64,000 bases of DNA from AP-15 sp963737145 (GCA_963737145.1 CAVTRO010000007.1:62001-126000); one strand, 5' to 3'; positions 1 to 17,544 are shown, counted from the stretch's first letter. The notes: generated by a model from the sequence alone, not told the origin. A program made the numbers and translations.

Positions 1-69
1 CTGCGCTTTGCGATCCGCGAAGGCGGCCGCACCGTCGGCGCCGGCGTCGTCGCCAAGATCATAAAATGA
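1..69 (+). CDS. tuf: Elongation factor Tu, 3' end (partial)
   Basis: The last 22 codons and the stop of an EF-Tu gene that enters from outside the window. The encoded tail ending GRTVGAGVVAKIIK is identical to the C-terminus of the complete tuf at 15674..16864. The two DNA copies differ here only in one silent Gly/Val-region codon (GTC/GTT), one Ile codon (ATA/ATC) and the stop (TGA/TAG). It sits just upstream of trpT, secE and nusG, the usual place for one of two tuf copies in Proteobacteria. Confidence 0.95.
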   Translation: MRFAIREGGRTVGAGVVAKIIK

Positions 70-448
70 CGCCCGTATTGCGGTCGTCGTCACCGTACAT
101 CTACCGGAGATCTCGGCGACCAGAACGACCGAGGCGCGAATGCTTGCGTGGCTGTCGCACTTGCAATTCTGAGCTATCGACAGGCTCGGGCTGCGGATTT
201 GAACGCACCGGCGGAGAAGAGACCAACGATCGGATCGGAGTTGACGAGGGGATATAATGTGGTCCTCGGTTGCGAGCGTTCTTCGAGCAATTTCCCGAGC
301 GCTTACCGCTGTGACCGGGGGCCGCCAGTGTCTCTTGCGATGTGCACGCGCCACATCGCTACGCGGCGAACGATCTCGCGCCGGCCGCCTCGATGCTCTA
401 TAATCACGAGGGACACAGCCTGAGAGTTGCGAGCAACGGCCCCGATCT
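70..448. other. Intergenic region tuf–trpT with candidate promoters and a palindrome
   Basis: No convincing gene is visible in these 379 bases. TATAAT hexamers occur at 253..258 and 399..404; the second lies 45 bases before the tRNA and is the better candidate for a trpT-secE-nusG promoter, although its -35 region is weak. A perfect 8-base inverted repeat (GCGATGTG at 337..344, CACATCGC at 352..359, 7-base loop) has no following T-run, so it is more likely an operator or processing hairpin than an intrinsic terminator. Confidence 0.4.
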
Positions 449-524
449 AGGAGTGTAGCTCAACTGGTAGAGCACCGGTCTCCAAAACCGGGGGTTGGGG
501 GTTCGAGCCCCTCCACTCCTGCCA
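449..524 (+). tRNA. trpT: tRNA-Trp (anticodon CCA)
   Basis: A 76-base cloverleaf with encoded CCA end. The acceptor stem pairs AGGAGTG (449..455) with CACTCCT (514..520), followed by discriminator G and CCA (522..524). The anticodon stem CCGGT/ACCGG (475..479 and 487..491) encloses a loop with anticodon CCA at 482..484. The T-arm contains GTTCGAG. It reads UGG only, which agrees with UGA serving as stop elsewhere in this window. It is followed directly by secE, the common tRNA-Trp–secE–nusG arrangement. Confidence 0.97.
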
Positions 525-609
525 CTACTTAGCCGGGGTCGCTGGAACGTAAGCAAGCACGGACCCATATGGGCCAGGACGGGCATGGCCGCCCGGGGTG
601 AGCAGATTC

Positions 610-807
610 ATGGCGAAGACGAGCCCAATCGAATTTTTTCAGCAAGTCCGGCAGGAAGTATCCAGGGTCACGTGGCCGACCCGCAAGGAGACCATGGTGA
701 CCACGGCGATGGTGTTCGTGATGGTGTTCATCGCGGCCGTCTTCTTTTTCGTCGTGGACCAAGTCTTATCGGCCGGTGTGCGGCTGATCTTCGGGTTGGG
801 GCACTAG
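610..807 (+). CDS. secE: Preprotein translocase subunit SecE
   Basis: A 65-residue single-span SecE, the small essential subunit that clamps SecY in the SecYEG channel. The N-terminus MAKTSPIEFFQQVRQEV and the conserved amphipathic segment VTWPTRKET precede one membrane helix (about residues 30-55, MVFVMVFIAAVFFFVV). An in-frame GTG at 598 would add four residues, but the ATG at 610 gives the family-standard start and has a GGGGTGA stretch upstream. nusG follows after 16 bases. Confidence 0.93.
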   Translation: MAKTSPIEFFQQVRQEVSRVTWPTRKETMVTTAMVFVMVFIAAVFFFVVDQVLSAGVRLIFGLGH

Positions 808-823
808 GGTCTGGGACGCTGGA

Positions 824-1357
824 ATGGCAAGCCGCTGGTATGTGATCCATGTTTATTCGGGTTTTGAGAAGAAGGTCGCAGCCTCGATCCGCGAGCAGGC
901 CGAGCAGAAAGGGCTTGCCGACGAGTTCGAGGAAATTCTCGTGCCGACGGAGGAGGTTGTCGAGGTAAAGCGCGGCGCCAAGGTGAGCTCGGAGCGCAAG
1001 TTTTTCCCTGGCTACGTGCTGATCAAGATGGATATGAACGACGAGACGTGGCACCTCGTCAAAAACACCGCCAAGGTCACCGGGTTTCTCGGCGGTCGGG
1101 GCGTCAAGCCGTCGCCGATCAGCGACCACGAGGCGGCGCGGATCATGCACCAGGTGCAGGAGGGGATCGAGCGGCCGAAGCCTTCGGTGACGTTTGAAGT
1201 CGGCGAGCAGGTCCGCGTATGCGACGGCCCGTTCACCTCCTTCAACGGTCTCGTCGAGGAGGTCGACGAGGAGAAGGCGCGGCTCAAGGTCGCCGTCTCG
1301 ATCTTCGGGCGTGCCACCCCGGTGGAACTGGAGTATTCACAAGTCGAGAAGGTGTAG
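824..1357 (+). CDS. nusG: Transcription termination/antitermination factor NusG
   Basis: A 177-residue NusG of normal length. The N-terminal NGN domain (from MASRWYVIHVYSGFEKKVA) binds the RNA polymerase clamp. The C-terminal KOW domain (about residues 125-177, with VGEQVRVCDGPF and SFNGLVEEV) contacts Rho or ribosomal S10. Placement between secE and rplK is the conserved order, so expression is tied to that of the ribosomal and polymerase genes downstream. Confidence 0.97.
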   Translation: MASRWYVIHVYSGFEKKVAASIREQAEQKGLADEFEEILVPTEEVVEVKRGAKVSSERKFFPGYVLIKMDMNDETWHLVKNTAKVTGFLGGRGVKPSPISDHEAARIMHQVQEGIERPKPSVTFEVGEQVRVCDGPFTSFNGLVEEVDEEKARLKVAVSIFGRATPVELEYSQVEKV

Positions 1358-1376
1358 TGCTCGATCTGGCCCCGGG

Positions 1377-1395
1377 CCCCGGCTTGTCGCCGGGG
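1377..1395 (+). promoter_or_regulatory. Hairpin in the rplK leader
   Basis: A perfect 7-base inverted repeat (CCCCGGC at 1377..1383, GCCGGGG at 1389..1395, loop TTGTC) lies in the 67-base nusG–rplK gap. The rplK leader is where ribosomal protein L1 represses its own mRNA in enterobacteria. The hairpin could serve such control or be a fragment of the palindromic repeats seen elsewhere. No T-run follows, so it is not an evident terminator. Confidence 0.35.
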
Positions 1396-1424
1396 CGGCG
1401 AGAGCCGTAAAAGGTTTGGAATAA

Positions 1425-1862
1425 ATGGCGAAGAAGATTATCGGGATCATCAAATTGCAGGTCCCGGCCGGCAAGGCGAACCCGTCACCCCCGATCGGGC
1501 CGGCGCTCGGGCAACGCGGGCTCAACATCATGGAGTTCTGCAAGGCTTTCAACGCCACGACGCAGAACCTCGAACCCGGCATGCCGATCCCGGTGGTGAT
1601 CACGGCCTACGCCGACCGCTCGTTCGCTTTCGTGACAAAGAGCCCGCCGAACAGCTATTTCTTGAAAAAGGCTGCCGGCGTCGAGAAGGGATCGCAAACC
1701 ACCGGCAAAGGCCGCCCGGTGGGCCGGGTCACGATGGCGCAGATCCGCGAGATCGCCGAGCAGAAGATGCAGGATCTCAACGCGAATGATCTCGAAGCCG
1801 CCTGCCGCATGCTGATCGGCTCGGCGCGCTCGATGGGCCTCGAAGTGGTGGAGCAAGGCTGA
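1425..1862 (+). CDS. rplK: 50S ribosomal protein L11
   Basis: A 145-residue L11, part of the GTPase-associated centre of the large subunit. It shows the family's Pro-rich N-terminal stretch VPAGKANPSPPIGPALGQ, the segment GLNIMEFCKAFNA, and the C-terminal rRNA-binding domain with IREIAEQKMQDLNA. The stop overlaps the rplA start by one base (TGATG), which implies translational coupling of L11 and L1. Confidence 0.98.
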   Translation: MAKKIIGIIKLQVPAGKANPSPPIGPALGQRGLNIMEFCKAFNATTQNLEPGMPIPVVITAYADRSFAFVTKSPPNSYFLKKAAGVEKGSQTTGKGRPVGRVTMAQIREIAEQKMQDLNANDLEAACRMLIGSARSMGLEVVEQG

Positions 1863-2569
1863 TGGCGAAGACCGGAAAGCGGTTGAAGAAGGCTTATGAG
1901 GGCATCGATCCGACCGTCGCGCGCCCGCTCGAGGATGCGCTGAAACTGATCAAGGAGTGCGCCTCGGCGAAGTTCGACGAGACCGTCGAAGTCGCGATGA
2001 ACCTTAATCTCGACCCGCGCAAGCCCGATCAGAACCTGAGGGGTGCGGTGATGCTGCCGCATGGCACCGGAAAAACCGTGCGGGTCGCGGTGTTTGCGCG
2101 CGGCGACCGGGCAAAGGAAGCCGAGAGCGCCGGTGCCGACATCGTCGGAGCCGAGGATCTCGCCGAGAAGATCCAGGCCGGGCAGATCGATTTCGACCGG
2201 GCGATCGCCACGCCGGACATGATGTCGCTGGTAGGGCGGCTCGGTAAGATCCTCGGTCCGCGCGGCTTGATGCCCAACCCACGCCTCGGCACGGTGACAC
2301 AGAATGTGACCGAGGCGGTGCAAGCCGCCAAAGGCGGGCAGGTCGAGTTCCGCGCCGAAAAGGCTGGCCTCGTCCATGCCGGGGTCGGCAAAGCGAGCTT
2401 TACCGACAAGGCGTTGGCGGATAATGTGCGCGCGTTTGTCGGCGCGATCACCCGCGGCAAGCCGAGCGGCGTCCGAGGCACCTACGTCAAGAAGGTCAGC
2501 GTCAGCTCGACGATGGGACCGGGCGTACGGGTCGAATTGACGGGGCTGGCTGAGGAGCCGCGGGCTTAG
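1862..2569 (+). CDS. rplA: 50S ribosomal protein L1
   Basis: A 235-residue L1, the large-subunit stalk protein that binds 23S rRNA and, in many bacteria, represses the L11–L1 mRNA. The L1 signature region is present (GRLGKILGPRGLMPNPRLGT, about residues 123-142), as is the C-terminal segment YVKKVSVSSTMGPGV. Its ATG overlaps the rplK stop. A 38-base gap with a GGAG ribosome-binding site follows before rplJ. Confidence 0.98.
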   Translation: MAKTGKRLKKAYEGIDPTVARPLEDALKLIKECASAKFDETVEVAMNLNLDPRKPDQNLRGAVMLPHGTGKTVRVAVFARGDRAKEAESAGADIVGAEDLAEKIQAGQIDFDRAIATPDMMSLVGRLGKILGPRGLMPNPRLGTVTQNVTEAVQAAKGGQVEFRAEKAGLVHAGVGKASFTDKALADNVRAFVGAITRGKPSGVRGTYVKKVSVSSTMGPGVRVELTGLAEEPRA

Positions 2570-2607
2570 CCGCCGGGCGAGGCTTCGCCGACTGTTAGGA
2601 GATCGCA

Positions 2608-3129
2608 GTGGACCGCGCGCAAAAGCAAAGGGTGGTCGAGGCGCTGCAGCAGGATCTTGCGGGCACGGCTTGCGTCGTCGTCACGCACCAGTCCGGGCTG
2701 AGTGTTGCGGAGGTCACGGTGCTGCGCCGGGAAGTCCGCAACGCCGGGGCGAGCTATCGGGTCACGAAGAACCGGCTCGTCAAGCGCGCTCTCGCCGGCA
2801 CGCCGCTCGAGCCGTTGTTGTCGCTGTTTACCGGCCCGACGGCGATCGCGTTTTCCGACGATCCGGTCGCGGCGGCAAAGGTCGTCGTTGCATACGCGAA
2901 CCGCAACGACAAGCTGACGATCGTCGGCGGTGGCTTTGCGGGGCGGCAGATCGATGTTGCCGAGGTCAGGGAATTGGCGAGCCTGCCCTCGCTCGATGTA
3001 TTGAGGGGCAGGCTGATTGGGTTGTTGCAGGCTCCGGCAGCGCAGCTCGCACGCGTGTTGCAGGCGCCCGCCGGGCAGGTTGCGCGGGTGTTGGCCGCCC
3101 ACGCGGAAAACCAGGGTGAGAGCGCCTAG
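2608..3129 (+). CDS. rplJ: 50S ribosomal protein L10
   Basis: A 173-residue L10 starting at GTG after TTAGGAGATCGCA. It anchors L7/L12 dimers to the ribosome. The N-terminal domain (MDRAQKQRVVEALQQDL, then YRVTKNRLVKRAL) binds 23S rRNA with L11, and the helical C-terminus with repeated AQLARVLQAPAGQVARVL-type segments is the L7/L12 docking spine. That tail holds two near-identical 11-residue repeats. Confidence 0.97.
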   Translation: MDRAQKQRVVEALQQDLAGTACVVVTHQSGLSVAEVTVLRREVRNAGASYRVTKNRLVKRALAGTPLEPLLSLFTGPTAIAFSDDPVAAAKVVVAYANRNDKLTIVGGGFAGRQIDVAEVRELASLPSLDVLRGRLIGLLQAPAAQLARVLQAPAGQVARVLAAHAENQGESA

Positions 3130-3140
3130 GCGATCTCTTG

Positions 3141-3201
3141 TTCATCGCGTTCACGGCATCGCCTTCACGGCATCGCGTTCATTGGCATCGCGTTCATTGG
3201 G
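3141..3201 (+). repeat. Short tandem repeat between rplJ and rplL
   Basis: About four imperfect 14-15-base units of the form TTCA(C/TT)GGCATCGC(C/G) fill most of the 94-base gap between the L10 and L7/L12 genes. The units are TTCACGGCATCGCC, TTCACGGCATCGCG and TTCATTGGCATCGCG, with partial copies at both ends. A variable-number repeat at this position could alter spacing in a region that sets the 1:4 L10:L7/L12 ratio; that effect is inference. Confidence 0.7.
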
Positions 3202-3223
3202 ATTAGGAAATCGGGAGTAAAAC

Positions 3224-3604
3224 ATGGCGGATTTGGCAAGCCTGGTCGATGATTTGTCGGCCTTGAGCGTCATCGAGGCGGCGCAGCTCTCGAAGATGCT
3301 CGAAGAAAAATGGGGAGTTTCGGCTGCGGCGCCGGTTGCGGTAGCGGCAGCCGGCGGCGGGGCCGCGGCAGCCCCCGAAGCGGCGGTAGAAAAGACCGAG
3401 TTCGATGTAATTCTCGCCGCTATCGGCGAAAAGAAGATAAATGTGATCAAAGAGGTCAGAGCCATCACCAGTCTCGGTCTGAAGGAGGCCAAGGATCTCG
3501 TGGAGGCCGCGCCAAAGCCCATAAAAGAGGGGGTCAACAAGGAAGAGGCGGCAAAAATCAAAAAGCAGCTCGAAGACGCAGGTGCGACGGTTGAAATAAA
3601 GTAG
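3224..3604 (+). CDS. rplL: 50S ribosomal protein L7/L12
   Basis: A 126-residue L7/L12 stalk protein. The N-terminal dimerisation domain (LASLVDDLSALSVIEAAQL), an Ala/Gly-rich flexible hinge (about residues 35-55) and the C-terminal factor-binding domain (EKTEFDVILAAIGEKKINVI and VRAITSLGLKEAKDLVE) appear in order. It recruits EF-Tu, EF-G and other GTPases. A good AGGAAATCGGGAG site precedes the ATG. Confidence 0.98.
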   Translation: MADLASLVDDLSALSVIEAAQLSKMLEEKWGVSAAAPVAVAAAGGGAAAAPEAAVEKTEFDVILAAIGEKKINVIKEVRAITSLGLKEAKDLVEAAPKPIKEGVNKEEAAKIKKQLEDAGATVEIK

Positions 3605-3630
3605 GCCCATCACGATATTGAGTTTCCTCG

Positions 3631-3662
3631 GGCAGGCGTTCGTCCTCGCGCGCACGCCTGCC
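3631..3662 (+). terminator. Candidate attenuator hairpin between rplL and rpoB
   Basis: A perfect 9-base inverted repeat (GGCAGGCGT at 3631..3639, ACGCCTGCC at 3654..3662, 14-base loop) lies 27 bases after the rplL stop. No long T-run follows. The rplL–rpoB gap is a known site of partial termination and RNase III cleavage in enterobacteria, so an attenuator or processing hairpin that lowers polymerase expression relative to the ribosomal genes is plausible here. Confidence 0.5.
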
Positions 3663-3833
3663 GTTGGTTCACGACCCGGGGCGCGAACGCATCGCGCACG
3701 CCGGGCGTTGGCGTCTTCGGGGTCAATGGCTTGGCCGCCGGGTGAGCGGGCCACTCAGTATCTGATGAAAATCGGAGCGATGACAACGGCGCCGAGCCCG
3801 CCGCTCGCGGTTCACTAAAATTCTTACGCAATC

Positions 3834-3853
3834 GGGCCGCCGGGCAGCGGCCC
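3834..3853 (+). promoter_or_regulatory. Hairpin immediately upstream of the rpoB ribosome-binding site
   Basis: A perfect 7-base stem (GGGCCGC at 3834..3840, GCGGCCC at 3847..3853, 6-base loop) ends seven bases before the rpoB Shine-Dalgarno sequence GAGGAG. It may affect rpoB translation or mRNA stability, but no partner protein can be named. The rest of the 265-base rplL–rpoB gap shows no gene. Confidence 0.35.
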
Positions 3854-3869
3854 ACACCGAGGAGTACGC

Positions 3870-8030
<4,161 letters not shown>

Positions 8031-8033
<3 letters not shown>

Positions 8034-8160
8034 CCGAAAGCCGCCGATTGAGCGTTTCCGTTTTTGTCGCCCCCGCGGAAGCGGGGGCCCGGGGGGCAGA
8101 GGTTAATCCAGTTGCCCTGGGTGCCCGCTTTCGCGGGCATGACGGCGTTGTGACCGAAAG
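8031..8160 (+). repeat. REP-like palindromic element between rpoB and rpoC, flanked by 10-base direct repeats
   Basis: The rpoB–rpoC gap holds a palindromic element (about 8066..8143): GTCGCCCCCGCGGAAGCGGG and, inverted, GCCCGCTTTCGCGGGCATGAC. Related CCCGCGAAAGCGGG cores recur at about 33899 and 56448. TGACCGAAAG occurs exactly at 8031..8040, where it includes the rpoB stop, and again at 8151..8160, just before the rpoC start region. This layout resembles a mobile element with a target-site duplication; whether it moved is inference. Confidence 0.75.
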
Positions 8161-8169
8161 GGGTCGTTG

Positions 8170-12336
<4,167 letters not shown>

Positions 12337-12391
12337 GACCTTCCCGGTGTCCCCGTGTCATGGAGCGCAATGCGTTTCACGGCAGGGGGAC

Positions 12392-12420
12392 TTGACCGGG
12401 TTGGTTTGGATCACTAGTAA
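12392..12420 (+). promoter_or_regulatory. Candidate sigma-70 promoter for the str operon
   Basis: TTGACC (12392..12397), a 17-base spacer and TAGTAA (12415..12420) lie in the 268-base rpoC–rpsL gap, the largest gap before fusA. A TATATT hexamer at 12470..12475 is an alternative -10. No terminator hairpin with a T-run is evident after rpoC. The remainder of the gap (12337..12604) shows no gene. Confidence 0.4.
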
Positions 12421-12604
12421 TACTGGCTCGTTCCGGGGCTGGCCGTAGGAAGCCACCTAGACGCAGCTCTATATTGGTCCCTGGCTCTGCGCTTCTGTGA
12501 GGGGCGCGCAAGAATTTAGGTACGGAAAGTTATCGACCCGGCGGCGTGATCGCCCTGGGCGATTGTCGTGTTTGACGCTTGTCGTCTTTGACGAGGTTGT
12601 GACG

Positions 12605-12976
12605 ATGCCGACGATAAACCAGCTGATCCGCAATCCGCGGAGGCCGGAGGTGGCACGCAACAAGGTTCCAGCAATGGAAGCCTGCCCGCAGAAGCGCGGA
12701 GTGTGCACGCGCGTCTACACGACCACGCCGAAAAAGCCGAATTCCGCGTTGCGCAAGGTGGCGCGCGTGCGCCTGACGAACGGGTTCGAGGTCACGAGCT
12801 ATATTCCGGGCGAGGGCCACAACCTGCAGGAACACTCGGTCGTCTTGATCCGGGGTGGCCGTGTCAAGGACCTGCCCGGCGTGCGGTACCATATCATCCG
12901 CGGCACACTCGATACTCAGGGTGTCAGAGACCGCCGCCAGCGCCGCTCGAAATACGGCGCCAAGCGCCCGAAATAG
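12605..12976 (+). CDS. rpsL: 30S ribosomal protein S12
   Basis: A 123-residue S12, which sits at the decoding centre. The motif TTTPKKPNSALRK with unmodified Lys and the loop RGGRVKDLPGVRYH are the streptomycin-sensitive consensus. An upstream in-frame start would add 36 unsupported residues; ATG at 12605 gives the universal start MPTINQLIR. It begins the str cluster rpsL–rpsG–fusA–tuf. Confidence 0.98.
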   Translation: MPTINQLIRNPRRPEVARNKVPAMEACPQKRGVCTRVYTTTPKKPNSALRKVARVRLTNGFEVTSYIPGEGHNLQEHSVVLIRGGRVKDLPGVRYHIIRGTLDTQGVRDRRQRRSKYGAKRPK

Positions 12977-12987
12977 GGAGGCCGCCA

Positions 12988-13458
12988 ATGTCGCGCCGTC
13001 GCGCCGCGGTCAAACGCGAGGTCTTGCCGGATGCAAAATTCGGCGACAGCGTATTAACCAAATTTATGAATTGCCTGATGTACGAGGGCAAGAAGTCGGT
13101 CGCCGAACGCATCGTCTATGGTGCTTTCGACCGCATCGCCAAGCGCAGCGGGCAAGATCCCCTGCGGGTGTTCCACGACGCGCTCGGCAACGTGCGACCC
13201 GCCGTCGAGGTCCGCTCGCGCCGCGTCGGCGGCGCGACCTATCAGGTGCCAGTCGAAGTGCGGACGGACCGCAGTCAGGCGCTGGCCATTCGCTGGCTCA
13301 TTTCGACTTCACGCGGCCGCTCGGAAAACACAATGGAAGAGCGGCTTTCGGGGGAGCTGCTCGACGCCGCCAACAATCGCGGTGCCGCGGTGAAGCGGCG
13401 GGAGGATACTCATCGCATGGCCGATGCGAACAAGGCCTTCTCGCATTACCGCTGGTAA
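12988..13458 (+). CDS. rpsG: 30S ribosomal protein S7
   Basis: A 156-residue S7, the primary 16S rRNA 3'-domain binder that organises the small-subunit head. MSRRRAAVKREVLPDAKFGD, the segment NVRPAVEVRSRRVGGATYQV, and the C-terminal THRMADANKAFSHYRW are typical. It starts 11 bases after rpsL behind a GGGAGG ribosome-binding site. Confidence 0.98.
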   Translation: MSRRRAAVKREVLPDAKFGDSVLTKFMNCLMYEGKKSVAERIVYGAFDRIAKRSGQDPLRVFHDALGNVRPAVEVRSRRVGGATYQVPVEVRTDRSQALAIRWLISTSRGRSENTMEERLSGELLDAANNRGAAVKRREDTHRMADANKAFSHYRW

Positions 13459-13537
13459 GCGACCAAGCACCCATACAACCGAAACATATCTTTCTTTCAG
13501 GGCGCCCGCCTCGCGTGGCGCCTGCGGAGTTGCTTTT

Positions 13538-15614
13538 ATGGCACGCACGACACCTCTCGAGCGGTACCGAAACATCGGCATCATGGCGCATATCGATGCC
13601 GGTAAAACGACCACCACCGAGCGCATCCTCTATTACACCGGCCGGGCCTATAAGATGGGCGAGGTGCACGAAGGCACCGCGACGATGGATTGGATGGCCC
13701 AGGAGCAGGAGCGCGGCATTACGATCACCTCGGCCGCAACGACGTGCTTTTGGCAAGATCACCGCATCAACATCATCGACACGCCCGGCCACGTCGATTT
13801 CACAATCGAGGTCGAGCGCAGCCTGCGCGTGCTGGATGGGGCGGTCGCGGTATTCGACTCGGTCGCCGGCGTCGAGCCCCAATCCGAGACCGTCTGGCGG
13901 CAAGCCGACAAATACGGTGTCCCGCGGATCTGCTTTGTAAACAAGATGGATCGGATCGGCGCCGATTTCCCGCGCTGCGTCACGATGATCGACGATCGGC
14001 TGGGCGCCAGGCCGCTGGTGCTGCAATTGCCGATCGGCGTCGAGAGCGATTTCGTCGGAATCGTCGACCTCGTTGGCTTTCGCGCGACCAAATGGCGCGA
14101 CGAGACTTCTGGGAGCGGAGTTTGACATCGTCGAAGTTCCCTCCGACATGCTCGTAGAGGCCAGGGCCTTCCGAACAAGGTTGGTCGAAGCCGCGGTCGA
14201 GCAGGATGATGCGGCGCTCGAAGCTTATCTCGGCGGCGAGGAGCCGAGCGAAGACGTGCTGAAGCGCTGCATCCGCAAGGGCACGATCGGCGGCGTCTTT
14301 GTTCCGGTTCTGTGCGGTTCAGCGTTCAAGAACAAAGGTGTGCAGCCACTGCTCGACGCAGTGGTCGACTATTTGCCGGCGCCCACCGACGTCGCGGCGA
14401 TCAATGGCGTCAAGGTCGGCTCGAAAGAGCCCGTCGTGCGCCGCTGCTCGGATGACGAGCCGTTTGCCGGGCTCGCGTTCAAGATCATGAGCGATCCGTT
14501 TGTCGGCTCGCTGACCTTCGTGCGCATCTATTCCGGCGTCGTTACCGCCGGTAGCCAGGTGCTGAACAGCGTCAAGGGAACCCGCGAGCGGATCGGCCGC
14601 ATGCTGCAGATGCACGCCAACCACCGCGAGGACATCAAGGAAGCCCGCGCCGGAGACATCGTCGCATTCGCGGGCCTGAAAAATACCACGACGGGCGACA
14701 CGCTGTCCGACTCCGGCGATCCGGTGGTGCTCGAGCGGATGGAATTTCCGGATCCGGTCATCGAGATTGCGGTCGAGCCCAAGACCAAGGGCGATCAGGA
14801 GAAGATGGGCCAGGCGCTCGCCCGGCTGGCGACCGAGGACCCGTCATTCCGGGTGACCGTCGACCACGAGAGCGGGCAGACGGTGATCAAGGGGATGGGC
14901 GAATTGCACCTCGAGATCATCGTCGACCGCATGAAGCGCGAGTTCAAGGTCGACGCCAATGTCGGCGCGCCGCAGGTCGCGTATCGCGAGACGATCACCC
15001 GCGCGTCCGAAGTCGATTACACGCATAAGAAGCAGACTGGCGGCGCCGGCCAGTTCGCTCGCGTCAAATTGCGCTTCGAGCCGTTGCCGCCGGGCTCCGG
15101 TTTTGCGTTCGAGAACGCGGTGGTCGGCGGCGCCGTGCCGAAGGAATATGTGCCTGGGGTCGAGAAGGGGTTGAAGGCCTCGACCGAGACCGGTGTGCTC
15201 GCCGGCTTTCCGGTTATCGATCTGCAGGCGACATTGATCGACGGCGCCTTCCACGACGTTGATTCGAGCGTGCTCGCCTTCGAGATCGCGGCCCGAGCCG
15301 CGTTCAAGGAAGGCGTCATGAAGGCCGCGCCAAAGCTGCTCGAGCCGATCATGCGGGTCGAAGTGGTCACGCCGGAGGAGTATATGGGTGACGTGATCGG
15401 TGACCTGAACAGCCGTCGCGGCCAGGTCACTGGAATGGACACGCGAGGCAATGCGCGGGTCATCGATGCGATGGTCCCGCTCGCCAATATGTTCGGATAT
15501 GTCAACACCTTGCGGTCGATGAGCCAGGGCCGGGCACAGTACACGATGCACTTTGACCACTATGAGCAGGTGCCGCAGGCGGTGGCGGACGAAGTTCGCG
15601 CCAAAATGGCTTAA
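13538..15614 (+). CDS. fusA: Elongation factor G, with an apparent one-base frameshift
   Basis: EF-G, the translocation GTPase. G motifs AHIDAGKTTTTERIL, DTPGHVDF and NKMDRIGADF are in the first frame. At 14107/14108 one extra T (ACTTCT for ACTCT) turns DET-LGAEFDIVE into a short dead end (stop at 14125), and domains II-V continue in the +1 frame to 15614. Without the extra base the span is 692 codons, the normal size. EF-G is essential and no other copy is visible here, so a consensus error is most likely. Confidence 0.95.
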
Positions 15615-15673
15615 TAAGCAGATAAACGAGGCTTGAGAATCCAGCCGGGCTGGATCGGACGGAGAAGAAGGCA

Positions 15674-16864
<1,191 letters not shown>

Positions 16865-16909
16865 CGGCAACAGAAGACCGAGCGCGCGGCAGTAGGATCG
16901 GAACAGCAA

Positions 16910-17224
16910 ATGGCCACCGACAACCAGAACATTCGCATTCGGCTCCGGGCCTACGATCACCGCGTGCTCGACCAATCCACCAGCGAAATCGTCAACACGG
17001 CCAAGCGTACCGGGGCGCGGGTGCGGGGTCCTATCCCGCTCCCGACCAAAATCGAGAAATTCACGGTCCTGCGCTCGCCGCATGTCGACAAAAAATCGCG
17101 CGAACAATTCGAGATCCGCACCCATAAGCGCGTGCTCGACATCGTCGATCCGACCCCGCAGACCGTCGACGCGCTGATGAAGCTCGATCTTGCCGCCGGC
17201 GTCGACGTCGAGATCAAGTTGTGA
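16910..17224 (+). CDS. rpsJ: 30S ribosomal protein S10 (NusE)
   Basis: A 104-residue S10, slightly longer than usual at the N-terminus (MATDNQ before NIRIRLRAYDHRVLD). The signature VRGPIPLPTKIEKFTVLRSP and the C-terminal ALMKLDLAAGVDVEIKL are conserved. Besides its place in the 30S head it is NusE, the partner of NusB and NusG in antitermination. The usual immediate neighbour rplC is displaced by a repeat element. Confidence 0.98.
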   Translation: MATDNQNIRIRLRAYDHRVLDQSTSEIVNTAKRTGARVRGPIPLPTKIEKFTVLRSPHVDKKSREQFEIRTHKRVLDIVDPTPQTVDALMKLDLAAGVDVEIKL

Positions 17225-17261
17225 GTTCAGACCGTGATCACCTCAGCACGTCTCCGCCGCT

Positions 17262-17524
17262 GTCATTGCGAGGAGCGCGAGCGACGAAGCAATCTCGATC
17301 GCAGCGGGCACAGTCGGCCCGAGATTGCTTCGCGGAGCTAACGAGAAACAAGATGGTTCAGGGATGCCATACGGTTAAAACGCTTCCCCGGCGAAAGCCG
17401 GGGCCTACCGTTCGAGCGCTCAGCCGGCGAATGAATGGGTCGCGGCTTTCGCCGGAAAAGCGCTCCGGCGGCGGGTTTATCGAGGGCGGGCCGGCCGCCT
17501 GGCCGGTGATAAACTCGCAATGAC
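17262..17524. repeat. Composite inverted-repeat element between rpsJ and rplC
   Basis: A 263-base element is bounded by an exact 11-base inverted repeat, GTCATTGCGAG (17262..17272) and CTCGCAATGAC (17514..17524). Inside lie two further exact inverted pairs: CGAAGCAATCTCG/CGAGATTGCTTCG (17285..17297, 17320..17332) and CGGCGAAAGCCG/CGGCTTTCGCCG (17389..17400, 17443..17454). The last pair also occurs at 37311..37357. There is no coding capacity that looks real. It fills the 320-base rpsJ–rplC gap, so the S10 operon transcript must pass through these hairpins. Confidence 0.8.
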
Positions 17525-17544
17525 GGGTCACAGGTGAACAAGCG

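Noticed and set aside
14100..14125. Programmed frameshift in fusA
   Set aside because: There is no slippery run beyond TT and no clear stimulatory structure, such control is not known for EF-G, and many other one-base insertions occur in this window.
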